A DNA stretch of 64,000 nt from a virus, in the IMG/VR virus record IMGVR_UViG_3300032086_004983, positions 1 to 64,000 of that record, one strand, 5' to 3'. Within the stretch, counting starts at the first letter, position 1, and every line of letters starts with the position of its first letter. The position numbers were made by a program, and so were the translations under genes. The notes under the pieces were generated by a model. The model had not been told where the DNA came from. It made no database searches and saw only the letters and a program-made list of their open reading frames with translations. Shown here in pieces: positions 43,225 through 49,788 of this stretch.

Positions 43225-43407
43225 ATGAACGTTAAATATATTGTAAAAGATCGCAGAGGACATTATCAGTCAGCTTACAATTTAAAGTTAGGCAAACAAA
43301 AAGCTTATGATTGGGCTGTTCAGTGCGCTAAATCTGTTAATGGAGTTGTTTATCTTGTTAATGAAGATGAAAAAACTGAAGAAGAAGTGTTTCGCGTAGC
43401 ATCTTAA
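43225..43407 (+). CDS. Small protein, 60 residues
   Basis: ATG 43225 is preferred to the TTG at 43210 that overlaps the previous gene. Basic, with VKYIVKDRRGHYQSAYNLK and AKSVNGVVYLVNEDEK strands. No family recognised. Confidence 0.45.
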   Translation: MNVKYIVKDRRGHYQSAYNLKLGKQKAYDWAVQCAKSVNGVVYLVNEDEKTEEEVFRVAS

Positions 43408-43411
43408 TTTA

Positions 43412-43509
43412 ATCGCTATAGTAAAGTATAAGTAATATATAATTCACAAGGTTAATACACTAGATGTATTTCAGAACCTCATTATAGTTATTTATTTTAT
43501 TATAGCGAT
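43412..43509 (-). repeat. TIGR-like structured unit 2 (solo)
   Basis: Outer arms ATCGCTATA and TATAGCGAT enclose TATAAT/ATTATA, then on the minus strand GA, variable GGTTC plus U, GA, AATACA loop TCTAG TGTATT, AA, variable CCTTG plus U, GA. First dinucleotides GG and CC are complementary; predicted site GAACCTTG. The variable arms extend the complementarity (AGGTT with AACCT). It lies just before the glycosyltransferase ATG at 43519. Confidence 0.75.
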
Positions 43510-43518
43510 ATTTTTTTC

Positions 43519-44220
43519 ATGAAGTTGTTTGTTCCGCTAATATGTTATAATAGGACATGTCATACAGATTATATGTGGTCTGTATTTCGATTCGTTCATT
43601 ATTGTGCGCAACAAAAACTAGACGCTACTTTTTATCCTATTTTTTGGGATAGCTTGATAAGCAGAGCAAGAAACGCTGCAGCAGCTGAATTTTTAAGCAG
43701 CGATGCCACGCACTTATTATTTATTGATGCAGATATTTCTTTTGATCCAGAAGATGTACTCAAACTGATTCAAAGCAATAAAGACGTTATATGCTCACCT
43801 TACCCTAAAAAATACATCAAAGATAATCCTAACGACGGGCGTCCGTTTGAGCCTGTCGATTTTGCTGTATCTGGTTCCATGAGGAAAGTCTCTGAAAAAG
43901 AATATGAGATACAGAGTGTTGCAACAGGATTTCTTTTAATAAAAAGAAACGTATTTGAAAATCTCATTGACAAGTATCCTGAAATAGAATATGTTAATGA
44001 TATTGATGGATATGGTCCGGGTAAAGTAATGCATGATTTTTTCAGGGTGCATATAAATCCTAACACTAAAATTTATGAAAGTGAAGATTGGGGTTTTTGC
44101 ACTTTATGGAGAAACATGGGCGGAAAAGTCTATGCAAGAAATGATATAAGTCTGGGTCATTGGGGCTGGAAAGAATATAAAGGTAATTTTAATAATTGGA
44201 TTAAAACATTAGAAAAATAA
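43519..44220 (+). CDS. Glycosyltransferase (GT-A, DxD)
   Basis: 233 residues. LFIDADISFDPEDVLKLI contains the metal-binding Asp-x-Asp of GT-A enzymes, preceded by SLISRARNAAAAEFL. Near the end GFCTLWRNMGGKVYARNDIS and SLGHWGWKEYKG close the sugar pocket, with EDWGF as acceptor-side acidic residues. It probably adds a sugar to a phage or host surface glycan. A structured repeat unit lies directly upstream. Confidence 0.85.
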   Translation: MKLFVPLICYNRTCHTDYMWSVFRFVHYCAQQKLDATFYPIFWDSLISRARNAAAAEFLSSDATHLLFIDADISFDPEDVLKLIQSNKDVICSPYPKKYIKDNPNDGRPFEPVDFAVSGSMRKVSEKEYEIQSVATGFLLIKRNVFENLIDKYPEIEYVNDIDGYGPGKVMHDFFRVHINPNTKIYESEDWGFCTLWRNMGGKVYARNDISLGHWGWKEYKGNFNNWIKTLEK

Positions 44221-44223
44221 ATT

Positions 44224-44952
44224 ATGCCAAATTGGGTTCACGTTACAGTTAGCGCAAATAAAAAAGTTCTCGAAGATATAATCAACGAGAAAGGAGAAAT
44301 TACTTTTGAGAAAGTTTCTCCTATGCCACAAGAAATGAAGAAGCGAGGTACGCATCTTCAAATTATGACTCAGGATCAAATTGATCAACAATGGAAAGAG
44401 TATGAGGAACAAAAAGCCGAAGGTAAGTTGCAACATGATTTAGGCTACCCTCATGGAGTCGGTGTAACCCAAGAAGAACACGATAAAATGATGCATAATT
44501 ATGGTGTTGATAATTGGTATGATTGGTCAGTAGAATATTGGGGTTGTAAATGGGACGCTTCTTCTGATGAAACTTGGGAAGATGCAGAACATTATGTTTC
44601 TTTTTCTACAGCTTGGAGTCACCCAGAAGCTTTCATGGAAACTTTAAGTAAAAAACATCCAGAGGAACTTATAGAGGTGGAATGGGAAGAAGAACAAGGC
44701 TTTGGTCAAGTTTATGTTATCAAAGATGGAATGATTGAAGTCAAAGAGCAATGGGATCTTCCTGAGTGGGGCGAAGAAGAAGAGGTAGACGGGTATACGA
44801 TCACAGAATGTATTGCTGACGGTGGTCGATTCGATGTTGGTGTGCCGAATTTTCACGAAGGTAAATGGTATATTGATTGGGACGAAAGCCAAGAATACGA
44901 CTCTCTTGAAGAAGCTAAAGAATATTTAGAAAGTATAGAAAACAATGGCTAA
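44224..44952 (+). CDS. Api92-like / DUF1281-type ferredoxin-fold protein
   Basis: 242 residues. MPNWVHVTVSA at the start, NWYDWSVEYWGCKWDAS in the middle and VSFSTAWSHPEAF match the Api92-like family with a ferredoxin-like domain (YubB/DUF1281) seen in phages and plasmids. A second acidic domain follows. Function unknown. Confidence 0.75.
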   Translation: MPNWVHVTVSANKKVLEDIINEKGEITFEKVSPMPQEMKKRGTHLQIMTQDQIDQQWKEYEEQKAEGKLQHDLGYPHGVGVTQEEHDKMMHNYGVDNWYDWSVEYWGCKWDASSDETWEDAEHYVSFSTAWSHPEAFMETLSKKHPEELIEVEWEEEQGFGQVYVIKDGMIEVKEQWDLPEWGEEEEVDGYTITECIADGGRFDVGVPNFHEGKWYIDWDESQEYDSLEEAKEYLESIENNG

Positions 44953-45388
44953 TATATATATAGAAAAATGGGAAGTGTGGTCAACCACAAATTGTAAATT
45001 GCTAAAATATGATACTGATAATCTTCGTAAATCGTTTCGAGAAATGGCAGATTGGGACGATGAGAAGATCAAACAGTATTTAGAAGATAACGATGGAAAC
45101 ATTGAATTTAACGATGCTGACGATAAAAGTGGCGAGTGGTGGGATGTAAGCGAAGATGCTTATCTACAGATCGAAGAAAATCAATATCAATTTGATGAAG
45201 CAAGCGATGCAGGTTGTCAAGTATTTTCTAATGCTGAAGAATGGGAAAGCCGAGCATGGTGGAGAGGGGATCATGATCTAAGATGTGAAGATCGTAGTAA
45301 AGATTATGATGAAATCATGAATCATTTTCTAACTACCATGAAAACATATGAGTTTGAAGAGTGGGTCGATGAAGATGAAGAAGAATAA
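44945..45388 (+). CDS. Acidic protein, 147 residues
   Basis: Overlaps the previous gene by 8 bases. Very acidic and Trp-rich (EMADWDDEKIKQYLEDNDGN, EWESRAWWRGDHDLRCED). Such acidic proteins can mimic DNA, which is only a guess here. No family recognised. Confidence 0.45.
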   Translation: MANIYIEKWEVWSTTNCKLLKYDTDNLRKSFREMADWDDEKIKQYLEDNDGNIEFNDADDKSGEWWDVSEDAYLQIEENQYQFDEASDAGCQVFSNAEEWESRAWWRGDHDLRCEDRSKDYDEIMNHFLTTMKTYEFEEWVDEDEEE

Positions 45389-45391
45389 AAC

Positions 45392-45586
45392 ATGTTAAAA
45401 AATTTATGGTTAATTTGGTGCAGAACTGTTGATCATAGAATCGGTAAGACGAACGACGACGAACCGAATATTCCAATTTTATCTTTAAAACAAGCGCAGG
45501 TCAGTTTGATTCTGCGCAGTTTTATTATTTTAGTTAATTTAATTACTTGTTTTTTTATTGTTGCCAACATAATACATAAATGGTGA
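45392..45586 (+). CDS. Small membrane protein
   Basis: 64 residues with one hydrophobic helix at the C-terminus (FIILVNLITCFFIVANII). No family recognised. Confidence 0.5.
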   Translation: MLKNLWLIWCRTVDHRIGKTNDDEPNIPILSLKQAQVSLILRSFIILVNLITCFFIVANIIHKW

Positions 45587-45590
45587 ACTT

Positions 45591-45812
45591 ATGACTTATC
45601 AACAGGCATTATATGTAAAAAAATTATTAGAAGAAGGTTTAGCTTTAGCTCAGATCGCTGAAAAGTATTACCGTAAATATGGTATAACAGATATCTGCCA
45701 AGGCCCGGACGTATACACTTACGAAAAAGGTAAAAAGAAATATACTTTTTCTAATTTGCAAGGTAACGATATAAAGTCTACCGCATCATTAATATTAAGA
45801 GAGAAGCTGTAA
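45591..45812 (+). CDS. Small helical protein
   Basis: 73 residues, with QALYVKKLLEEGLALAQIAE resembling a helix-turn-helix half. Its stop shares bases with the next start. Confidence 0.45.
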   Translation: MTYQQALYVKKLLEEGLALAQIAEKYYRKYGITDICQGPDVYTYEKGKKKYTFSNLQGNDIKSTASLILREKL

Positions 45813-46081
45813 TGAATATTAAAAATTTCGATGACAAAGAAGTAGAAATTATTTATACAAAAGTTCCGCCACAATATAATGCGGAAGGTCTTTGTGACGA
45901 TCCTGATAAATATAAAAGACCTCTTATTATTGTAGATCCGACATTAAAACCTCGTCGTCAATTAAATGTTCTAATAGAAGAAGTTTTCCATGCTTACTTC
46001 TTTGATTTACCGGAATGGAAAGCCCGGAAGTTTGCAGCTAATCTAGGAAAAGTTATATATAATAAATATCTAAAGAAATAA
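45812..46081 (+). CDS. Unknown, possible zinc-peptidase-like fragment
   Basis: 89 residues. LNVLIEEVFHAYFFDLPEW has an EExxHA arrangement like compact zinc peptidases read in reverse order of HExxH. Only one candidate site is visible, so a peptidase is not established. It starts at the last base of the previous stop. Confidence 0.4.
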   Translation: MNIKNFDDKEVEIIYTKVPPQYNAEGLCDDPDKYKRPLIIVDPTLKPRRQLNVLIEEVFHAYFFDLPEWKARKFAANLGKVIYNKYLKK

Positions 46082-46120
46082 ATAATTTCACATATTTATA
46101 ATTGCCATGTACATTCAAGT

Positions 46121-46288
46121 ATGAAAAAATGTTTATATTGTGGAGATGAAATACACGACAATGATGATTTTGAGAAGATAGGAAGAAAGTATATTTGTGT
46201 TTTTTGCTATGAAGATGAGTATGTCTCCGAAACTTATAATCAAGAAGATTATTTAATTGATGATGATGATGATTATTATGTTGAATAA
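46121..46288 (+). CDS. 55-residue zinc-knuckle protein
   Basis: ATG at 46121. MKKCLYCGDE and CVFCYEDE give a CxxC-x23-CxxC pair for one zinc site; the C-terminus is an Asp/Tyr-rich tail with five consecutive Asp. It likely represents a small adaptor. It is followed by the structured RNA region. Confidence 0.55.
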   Translation: MKKCLYCGDEIHDNDDFEKIGRKYICVFCYEDEYVSETYNQEDYLIDDDDDYYVE

Positions 46289-46300
46289 AATTGATTTTGT

Positions 46301-46306
46301 GTGTAA
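46301..46306 (+). promoter_or_regulatory. GTGTAA promoter box of structured RNA
   Basis: GTGTAATATATATT ends at 46314, immediately before the structured RNA and with no start codon nearby. That it precedes an untranslated element is good evidence the box is a promoter, not a translation signal. Confidence 0.65.
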
Positions 46307-46312
46307 TATATA

Positions 46313-46413
46313 TTAGCGCAACAACACTGGATATTCACTTTCGCTAAGTGAAATCCAGTAAGACCCCGTAGCGCATCAAAAAATTCCAAGTGTTTTTTGA
46401 AGGGGTCTTTTTT
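46313..46413 (+). ncRNA. Candidate structured small RNA with own promoter and terminator
   Basis: After the GTGTAA box comes TTAGCGCAACAAC, then a hairpin (46326-46359) with arms ACTGGAT and ATCCAGT, inner TTCACTT and AAGTGAA. A second stem pairs AAGACCCC (46360-46367) with GGGGTCTT (46402-46409) and TCAAAAAA with TTTTTTGA, ending in a T run. The loop base string CGCTA (46342-46346) can pair with TAGCG at 46369-46373 or 46314-46318, suggesting a pseudoknot. About 100 nucleotides. No known RNA class recognised. Confidence 0.65.
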
Positions 46414-46436
46414 CTCTACTTCCGAATAAAAAAAAT

Positions 46437-46465
46437 TTGACATTCACCTTTCCCTAATTTAAATT
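46437..46465 (+). promoter_or_regulatory. Sigma70-type promoter
   Basis: TTGACA, 17-base spacer, TAAATT, directly after the small RNA terminator. The ATG at 46474 lies 8 bases after the -10, as for the gene at 10271. Confidence 0.75.
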
Positions 46466-46473
46466 GCCAGTGT

Positions 46474-46710
46474 ATGACAGAAAAGCAGAAAAGAGGTAGA
46501 GGCAGACCTAAAGGCTCTACCAGTACCGTTGATATGACTCTTGAAGATCTACTGAAAGAGTTGGATGGCGACATGAAGGCTACTGTGCCTGTTGGTCGCG
46601 TTTGGCTTGCCAATCGTACTCCAGCTGGACTTAAGCCAGAGCCAAAGCCAGAGTCAGAACCAACGAAGCAAGTTGAAGCTGAACCAAAGATTGAGTTCAC
46701 AATCAGCTAA
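46474..46710 (+). CDS. AT-hook-like small protein
   Basis: 78 residues. KRGRGRPKGSTS near the start is a near-perfect AT-hook, which binds the minor groove of AT-rich DNA. The rest is acidic and Pro-rich (KPEPKPESEPTKQVEAEPK). Transcribed alone between a promoter and a terminator, it may be an early transcription or chromosome-targeting factor (inference). Confidence 0.7.
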   Translation: MTEKQKRGRGRPKGSTSTVDMTLEDLLKELDGDMKATVPVGRVWLANRTPAGLKPEPKPESEPTKQVEAEPKIEFTIS

Positions 46711-46715
46711 TTCAA

Positions 46716-46745
46716 TGGGGGAGAGCAATCTCCCCCACTTTTTTC
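46716..46745 (+). terminator. Rho-independent terminator
   Basis: GGGGGAGA, loop GCAA, TCTCCCCC, then ACTTTTTT, 6 bases after the stop. Confidence 0.92.
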
Positions 46746-46774
46746 TTGACTTCTCATTGAATAAATATTAGATT
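46746..46774 (+). promoter_or_regulatory. Sigma70-type promoter
   Basis: TTGACT, 17-base spacer, TAGATT between a terminator and the RuvB-like gene. Here a leader of about 17 bases includes AAGGA 9 bases before the ATG, one of the few Shine-Dalgarno-like sites in the window. Confidence 0.7.
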
Positions 46775-46797
46775 GATCATTGTAAGGAATAAATATT

Positions 46798-47724
46798 ATG
46801 CCATTTGAAAAACTAGTTGGACAAGAGCAAATCAAAAGTAAACTCAACTTCTACATTGATGTTCATAAGAAAACAGGTGTCGTACCTTTTCTTAATTTTA
46901 TTGGTGCTAGAGGTTTAGGTAAAACCGCCTACGCTAGAGAGTTTGCTAAGAGTCTAAGAAATAAAAATGGAATAGAAAAAAAATTCATTGAGATCAACAG
47001 TTCTACCATTAAGTCTGTTGCTCAATTTCTTGAGCAAGTTTTCGTGCCTCACATTCAAGATAAAGAAGTTACAGTCCTTTTTGATGAGTGTCATGCTTTG
47101 CCTGATAGTTTGGTCTACACTCTTCTTACTGTATTGAATACAGAGAAGAGTCCCAAACGAAGTTACAGAGCTGGAGATGAGATTTATGAGTTTGATTTCA
47201 GCAAGCATCATTTCTTATTTGCTACTACTGAAAGCCATGATCTCTTCCCTCCACTTAAAGATAGGCTAACTGTAGTAGAGTTCTCTGACTATAGCACTGA
47301 TGATCTGAAAGGTATTTTTAAATCATATCTCCCAGAATACACCTTCAGTGAAGATGCGTTACAAGTGATTGCAGAAACGTCAAGAGGCAATGCTAGGTCT
47401 TGTATATTAAGAGCCAAAGAAATCAAAGATTACTGTGAAGCTTATAAAATCAATCACATCAACAAAAAACACACTGTAAAGCTGTTTGGTATTCTTGGCA
47501 TTTTGCCTCAAGGGTTAAATCGTATTGAGTGGCAGATATTAAATATTCTCAAGAAGCATGGGTCTTGCTCACTAGCTTCTATTGCAGCTAAAACTGGATT
47601 ATCTAGAAGTAGTATCCAGAGGGATCATGAAATGTTTCTTCTTCGTAAAGGTTTCATTACAATTGAAGGCCTGAGAAAGATCACATATGATGGAGTTAAA
47701 GTTGTTGAGAAACAGTTTAGCTAA
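46798..47724 (+). CDS. RuvB-like AAA+ ATPase
   Basis: 308 residues. Walker A GARGLGKTAYA and Walker B VLFDECHALP lie in the N-terminal AAA+ domain, with a sensor ATTESHDLFPPLKDRL. The C-terminus from about 225 (GLNRIEWQILNILKKHG, ASIAAKTGLSRSSIQRDHE, GFITIEGLRK) matches the winged-helix domain of RuvB. RuvB drives Holliday-junction migration with RuvA and RuvC; neither partner is seen here. A clamp-loader role is an alternative, but the winged helix favours RuvB. SD and promoter are its own. Confidence 0.82.
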   Translation: MPFEKLVGQEQIKSKLNFYIDVHKKTGVVPFLNFIGARGLGKTAYAREFAKSLRNKNGIEKKFIEINSSTIKSVAQFLEQVFVPHIQDKEVTVLFDECHALPDSLVYTLLTVLNTEKSPKRSYRAGDEIYEFDFSKHHFLFATTESHDLFPPLKDRLTVVEFSDYSTDDLKGIFKSYLPEYTFSEDALQVIAETSRGNARSCILRAKEIKDYCEAYKINHINKKHTVKLFGILGILPQGLNRIEWQILNILKKHGSCSLASIAAKTGLSRSSIQRDHEMFLLRKGFITIEGLRKITYDGVKVVEKQFS

Positions 47725-47743
47725 GTTATAATAGTTTATGACC

Positions 47744-47820
47744 GCTCTCGTAGCTCAGTTGGACAGAGCAACTGCCTTCTAAGCAGTGGGTCGCACGTTC
47801 GAGTCGTGCCGGGAGCACCA
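47744..47820 (+). tRNA. tRNA-Arg (UCU)
   Basis: Acceptor arms GCTCTCG and CGGGAGC pair (one G.U), the D arm, anticodon stem ACTGC/GCAGT with loop CTTCTAA and T arm GCACG/CGTGC with TTCGAGT are all present, and CCA is encoded. Anticodon TCT reads AGA and AGG. AGA is by far the commonest Arg codon in the phage genes here, so the tRNA supplements the host pool. Confidence 0.97.
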
Positions 47821-47828
47821 TAAAACTA

Positions 47829-47834
47829 GTGTAA
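47829..47834 (+). promoter_or_regulatory. GTGTAA promoter box
   Basis: GTGTAA directly after the tRNA and 10 bases before the ATG at 47845. Confidence 0.55.
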
Positions 47835-47844
47835 CAATTTTTAT

Positions 47845-48429
47845 ATGGCTAATATCGCTGATAATTTTAAGGGCCTACCAATAGAAGATTTGATTGTTTC
47901 CCCTCTTGTTGGTATGGCGAAAGGACAAGCAAAGCTTAATGATATCACTTGGAAGTATATCAAAGAAGTGGCATTCGATGAAAAAGGAAACACGAATGCA
48001 ATCGACGTTAACATCCTTCGTTATGTTAAACCATCAGATGGCGGAACACCAGAGGCTCAAACTTTAAAAGCGAAAGTCCCGATGCTTCCATTAGTACCTC
48101 TTCCTGCTTTAGCAATCAAAACTGCTGACATCGAATTCACGATGGAGGTTCAGCAGTCTGATAAGAGCGAAGACGAAAGCTCTTCAGAAGCTTCAACCAG
48201 TGCTAATGTTAGCTACAAATCCTTTTGGGGATTGAAGGTTAGCGCAAGCGTTAGCGGTAAGGTAGCCTCTAAGTCCACAAACACACGCAGCACTGACAAT
48301 AGCGCCAAGTATGATGTCAAGGTACATGCTGAGCAGTTACCTCCTACAGAAGGTATGCTGAAGCTTTCTGATGCATTAAACATGATGCTAGATCCTGTTG
48401 TTCTTAATGACAGCAGCAGTAAAGATTAA
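47845..48429 (+). CDS. DUF2589 protein
   Basis: 194 residues. Matches the DUF2589 pattern: GLPIEDLIVSPLVGMAKGQAK at the start, VPMLPLVPLPALAIKTADIEF, then a low-complexity Ser/Lys stretch and AKYDVKVHAEQLPPTEGMLK at the end. DUF2589 is a beta-rich domain of unknown role seen in bacterial and phage gene pairs. It has its own GTGTAA box and is followed by a related gene. Confidence 0.8.
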   Translation: MANIADNFKGLPIEDLIVSPLVGMAKGQAKLNDITWKYIKEVAFDEKGNTNAIDVNILRYVKPSDGGTPEAQTLKAKVPMLPLVPLPALAIKTADIEFTMEVQQSDKSEDESSSEASTSANVSYKSFWGLKVSASVSGKVASKSTNTRSTDNSAKYDVKVHAEQLPPTEGMLKLSDALNMMLDPVVLNDSSSKD

Positions 48430-48436
48430 ATAATAT

Positions 48437-48853
48437 ATGGCGAGTAAATTAAAATTACAAAAGCTAATAGCTTCATTAAATCATGCTGTATCTAATTCAG
48501 TAGATTTTTTAGAAAAACAACATGTAAATAATTTACTCAAGTACTTCGATAAAGACGGGAACCCCGTTACTTCTGATTTCCAAGTTGGAGATGAGGTAAT
48601 GAGGGTTCCCTTGTTTTGTTTAGCCAACCACCAATCACTTTCTTTAAAAGAAATAGAATTAGAGTTTGCTGTATCGCTTGCTGACACTGAGAACATAGAA
48701 ACAGATCAGGACAACATTCATATTGATTTACATCACACAGAAAAAAAACGCAAGATGCATGTTAAAATAAAAATGGAAAACAATGGAACTCCTGAAGCAG
48801 TCAATCGTTTGAATGACGAGTTGATACAAAAAATACAACAGATTAAAAAATGA
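48437..48853 (+). CDS. DUF2589-related partner protein
   Basis: 138 residues, shorter relative of the previous protein: EVMRVPLFCLANHQSLSLKE and IELEFAVSLADTEN correspond to VPMLPLVPLPALAIKT and IEFTMEVQQSD in its neighbour. Probably forms a heteromer with it. It overlaps the next gene by 4 bases. Confidence 0.6.
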   Translation: MASKLKLQKLIASLNHAVSNSVDFLEKQHVNNLLKYFDKDGNPVTSDFQVGDEVMRVPLFCLANHQSLSLKEIELEFAVSLADTENIETDQDNIHIDLHHTEKKRKMHVKIKMENNGTPEAVNRLNDELIQKIQQIKK

Positions 48854-49047
48854 TCGGCGGCGGTTTTGTTTGTCCTTCCTGCAGAACTCCTCTTGGTATC
48901 GACTTGGGGTTTATCATAGATAACCCAGTTTGTCAATGCCCATCTTGTGAAGCGATAATGAGTTTTCAATATAATGAAGAAATCGCAAAAGAATATAGAA
49001 AAGCTCTAAAAGAAATAGAAAATATAAAAAAGAGTATTTCTATATGA
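48850..49047 (+). CDS. Small zinc-ribbon protein
   Basis: 65 residues. CPSCRTPLG and CQCPSCEAI supply a CxxC-x20-CxxC-type ribbon. The C-terminal half is a basic helix. It overlaps both neighbours by 4 bases, so it is part of the DUF2589 unit. Confidence 0.6.
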   Translation: MIGGGFVCPSCRTPLGIDLGFIIDNPVCQCPSCEAIMSFQYNEEIAKEYRKALKEIENIKKSISI

Positions 49048-49478
49048 AAATAGCAATAGTAAGCGGCGGCTTCGATCCGCTACACGTCGGTCACGTTGAA
49101 CTGATGCAGAAAGCTAGATGTTTAGCTGATGCGTTAATTGTTATTGTAAATGATGATGATTTTTTAACAAGAAAAAAAGGCAAACCATTTATGCCTTTTG
49201 AAGAAAGAAAAAAAATTGTAGAAAATATTCGTTATGTTGATATGGCTGTAAAATGTATTGACAAAGATCAAACCGTCTGTGAAACTTTAAGAGGGTTAGC
49301 TTCCTGCAGAACGCTTATCGCAGGGCAACCTTATGAAAAGCTTATGTTTTGTAACGGAGGAGACAGAACTTCCGGCGAAAATACACCGGAACACGCTTTG
49401 TGTCTTGAGTTAGGCATAGAATCAGTTTACGGACTTGGAGATAAAATTCAAAGTAGTAGCTGGCTCACTAATAAATAA
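49044..49478 (+). CDS. Cytidylyltransferase-family nucleotidyltransferase
   Basis: 144 residues. SGGFDPLHVGHVELMQKA is the GxFDxxHxGH signature of the TagD/RibL/HldE-type nucleotidyltransferases, with KGKPFMPFEERKKIVENI downstream. The substrate is not determined by sequence: phosphocholine, glycerol-phosphate or heptose-1-phosphate enzymes share this motif. It ends at the start of the TIGR-like repeat block. Confidence 0.85.
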   Translation: MKIAIVSGGFDPLHVGHVELMQKARCLADALIVIVNDDDFLTRKKGKPFMPFEERKKIVENIRYVDMAVKCIDKDQTVCETLRGLASCRTLIAGQPYEKLMFCNGGDRTSGENTPEHALCLELGIESVYGLGDKIQSSSWLTNK

Positions 49479-49538
49479 TAATTGTAATTCAGGATATCAA
49501 TATTCTAGAAATATTTCACTCTATCATTACAATATTAT
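49476..49538 (-). repeat. TIGR-like structured unit 3a
   Basis: Minus strand: TGTAAT arm, GA, variable TAGAG plus U, GA, AATATT loop TCTAG AATATT, GA, variable TATCC plus U, GA, ATTACA arm (extended outward by ATAATATTG pairs). First dinucleotides TA and TA are reverse complements. Predicted site CTCTATCC. Confidence 0.8.
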
Positions 49539-49542
49539 AAAT

Positions 49543-49599
49543 AAACTAAAATTCACATTGTTAATGTACTAGATACATTTCACGTCATCATTTTAGTTT
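49543..49599 (-). repeat. TIGR-like structured unit 3b
   Basis: Minus strand: arm CTAAAAT, GA, variable TGACG plus U, GA, AATGTA loop TCTAG TACATT, AA, variable CAATG plus U, GA, ATTTTAG. TG and CA are reverse complements. Predicted site CGTCAATG. Confidence 0.8.
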
Positions 49600-49601
49600 G
49601 A

Positions 49602-49635
49602 AATCATCACCGAAACCCGGTGGTGATTTTTTTTT
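49602..49635 (+). terminator. Rho-independent terminator
   Basis: AATCATCACCG and CGGTGGTGATT form an 11-base hairpin (one G.U) followed by nine T and a second T run. It ends + strand transcription from the nucleotidyltransferase gene through units 3a and 3b. Confidence 0.92.
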
Positions 49636-49657
49636 GATTTTTTTTGTAGAAAACTTG

Positions 49658-49687
49658 TTGACGAATTTTATCATATAGCAGTAATAA
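49658..49687 (+). promoter_or_regulatory. Possible promoter upstream of the TasR-like gene
   Basis: TTGACG with a weak GTAATA/TAATAA 17-18 bases downstream. It follows a strong terminator, so a promoter here would be logical. The -10 overlaps the first base pairs of unit 3c. Confidence 0.4.
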
Positions 49688-49777
49688 AAATTTTGTTTAA
49701 AACATCAACATCGTTCGGAGGGAATTGCAAACCCTATAAAGAATAGAATGTTTCAGTCGCTCACAAAAATTTATTAC
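49681..49777 (-). repeat. TIGR-like unit 3c with enlarged inner loop (leader of TasR-like gene)
   Basis: Outer arms GTAATAAA and TTTATTAC enclose the same spacing of core bases (TTTA, 5 variable, TCA; TTCA, 5 variable, TCA on the + strand). The inner stem is AACAT/ATGTT, but its loop has grown to about 35 bases and contains AGGG/CCCT. On the minus strand variables are GCGAC and TGTTT; these do not share a complementary dinucleotide. It fills the leader of the TasR-like gene, 11 bases before its ATG. Confidence 0.65.
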
Positions 49778-49788
49778 ATATTTTTACC

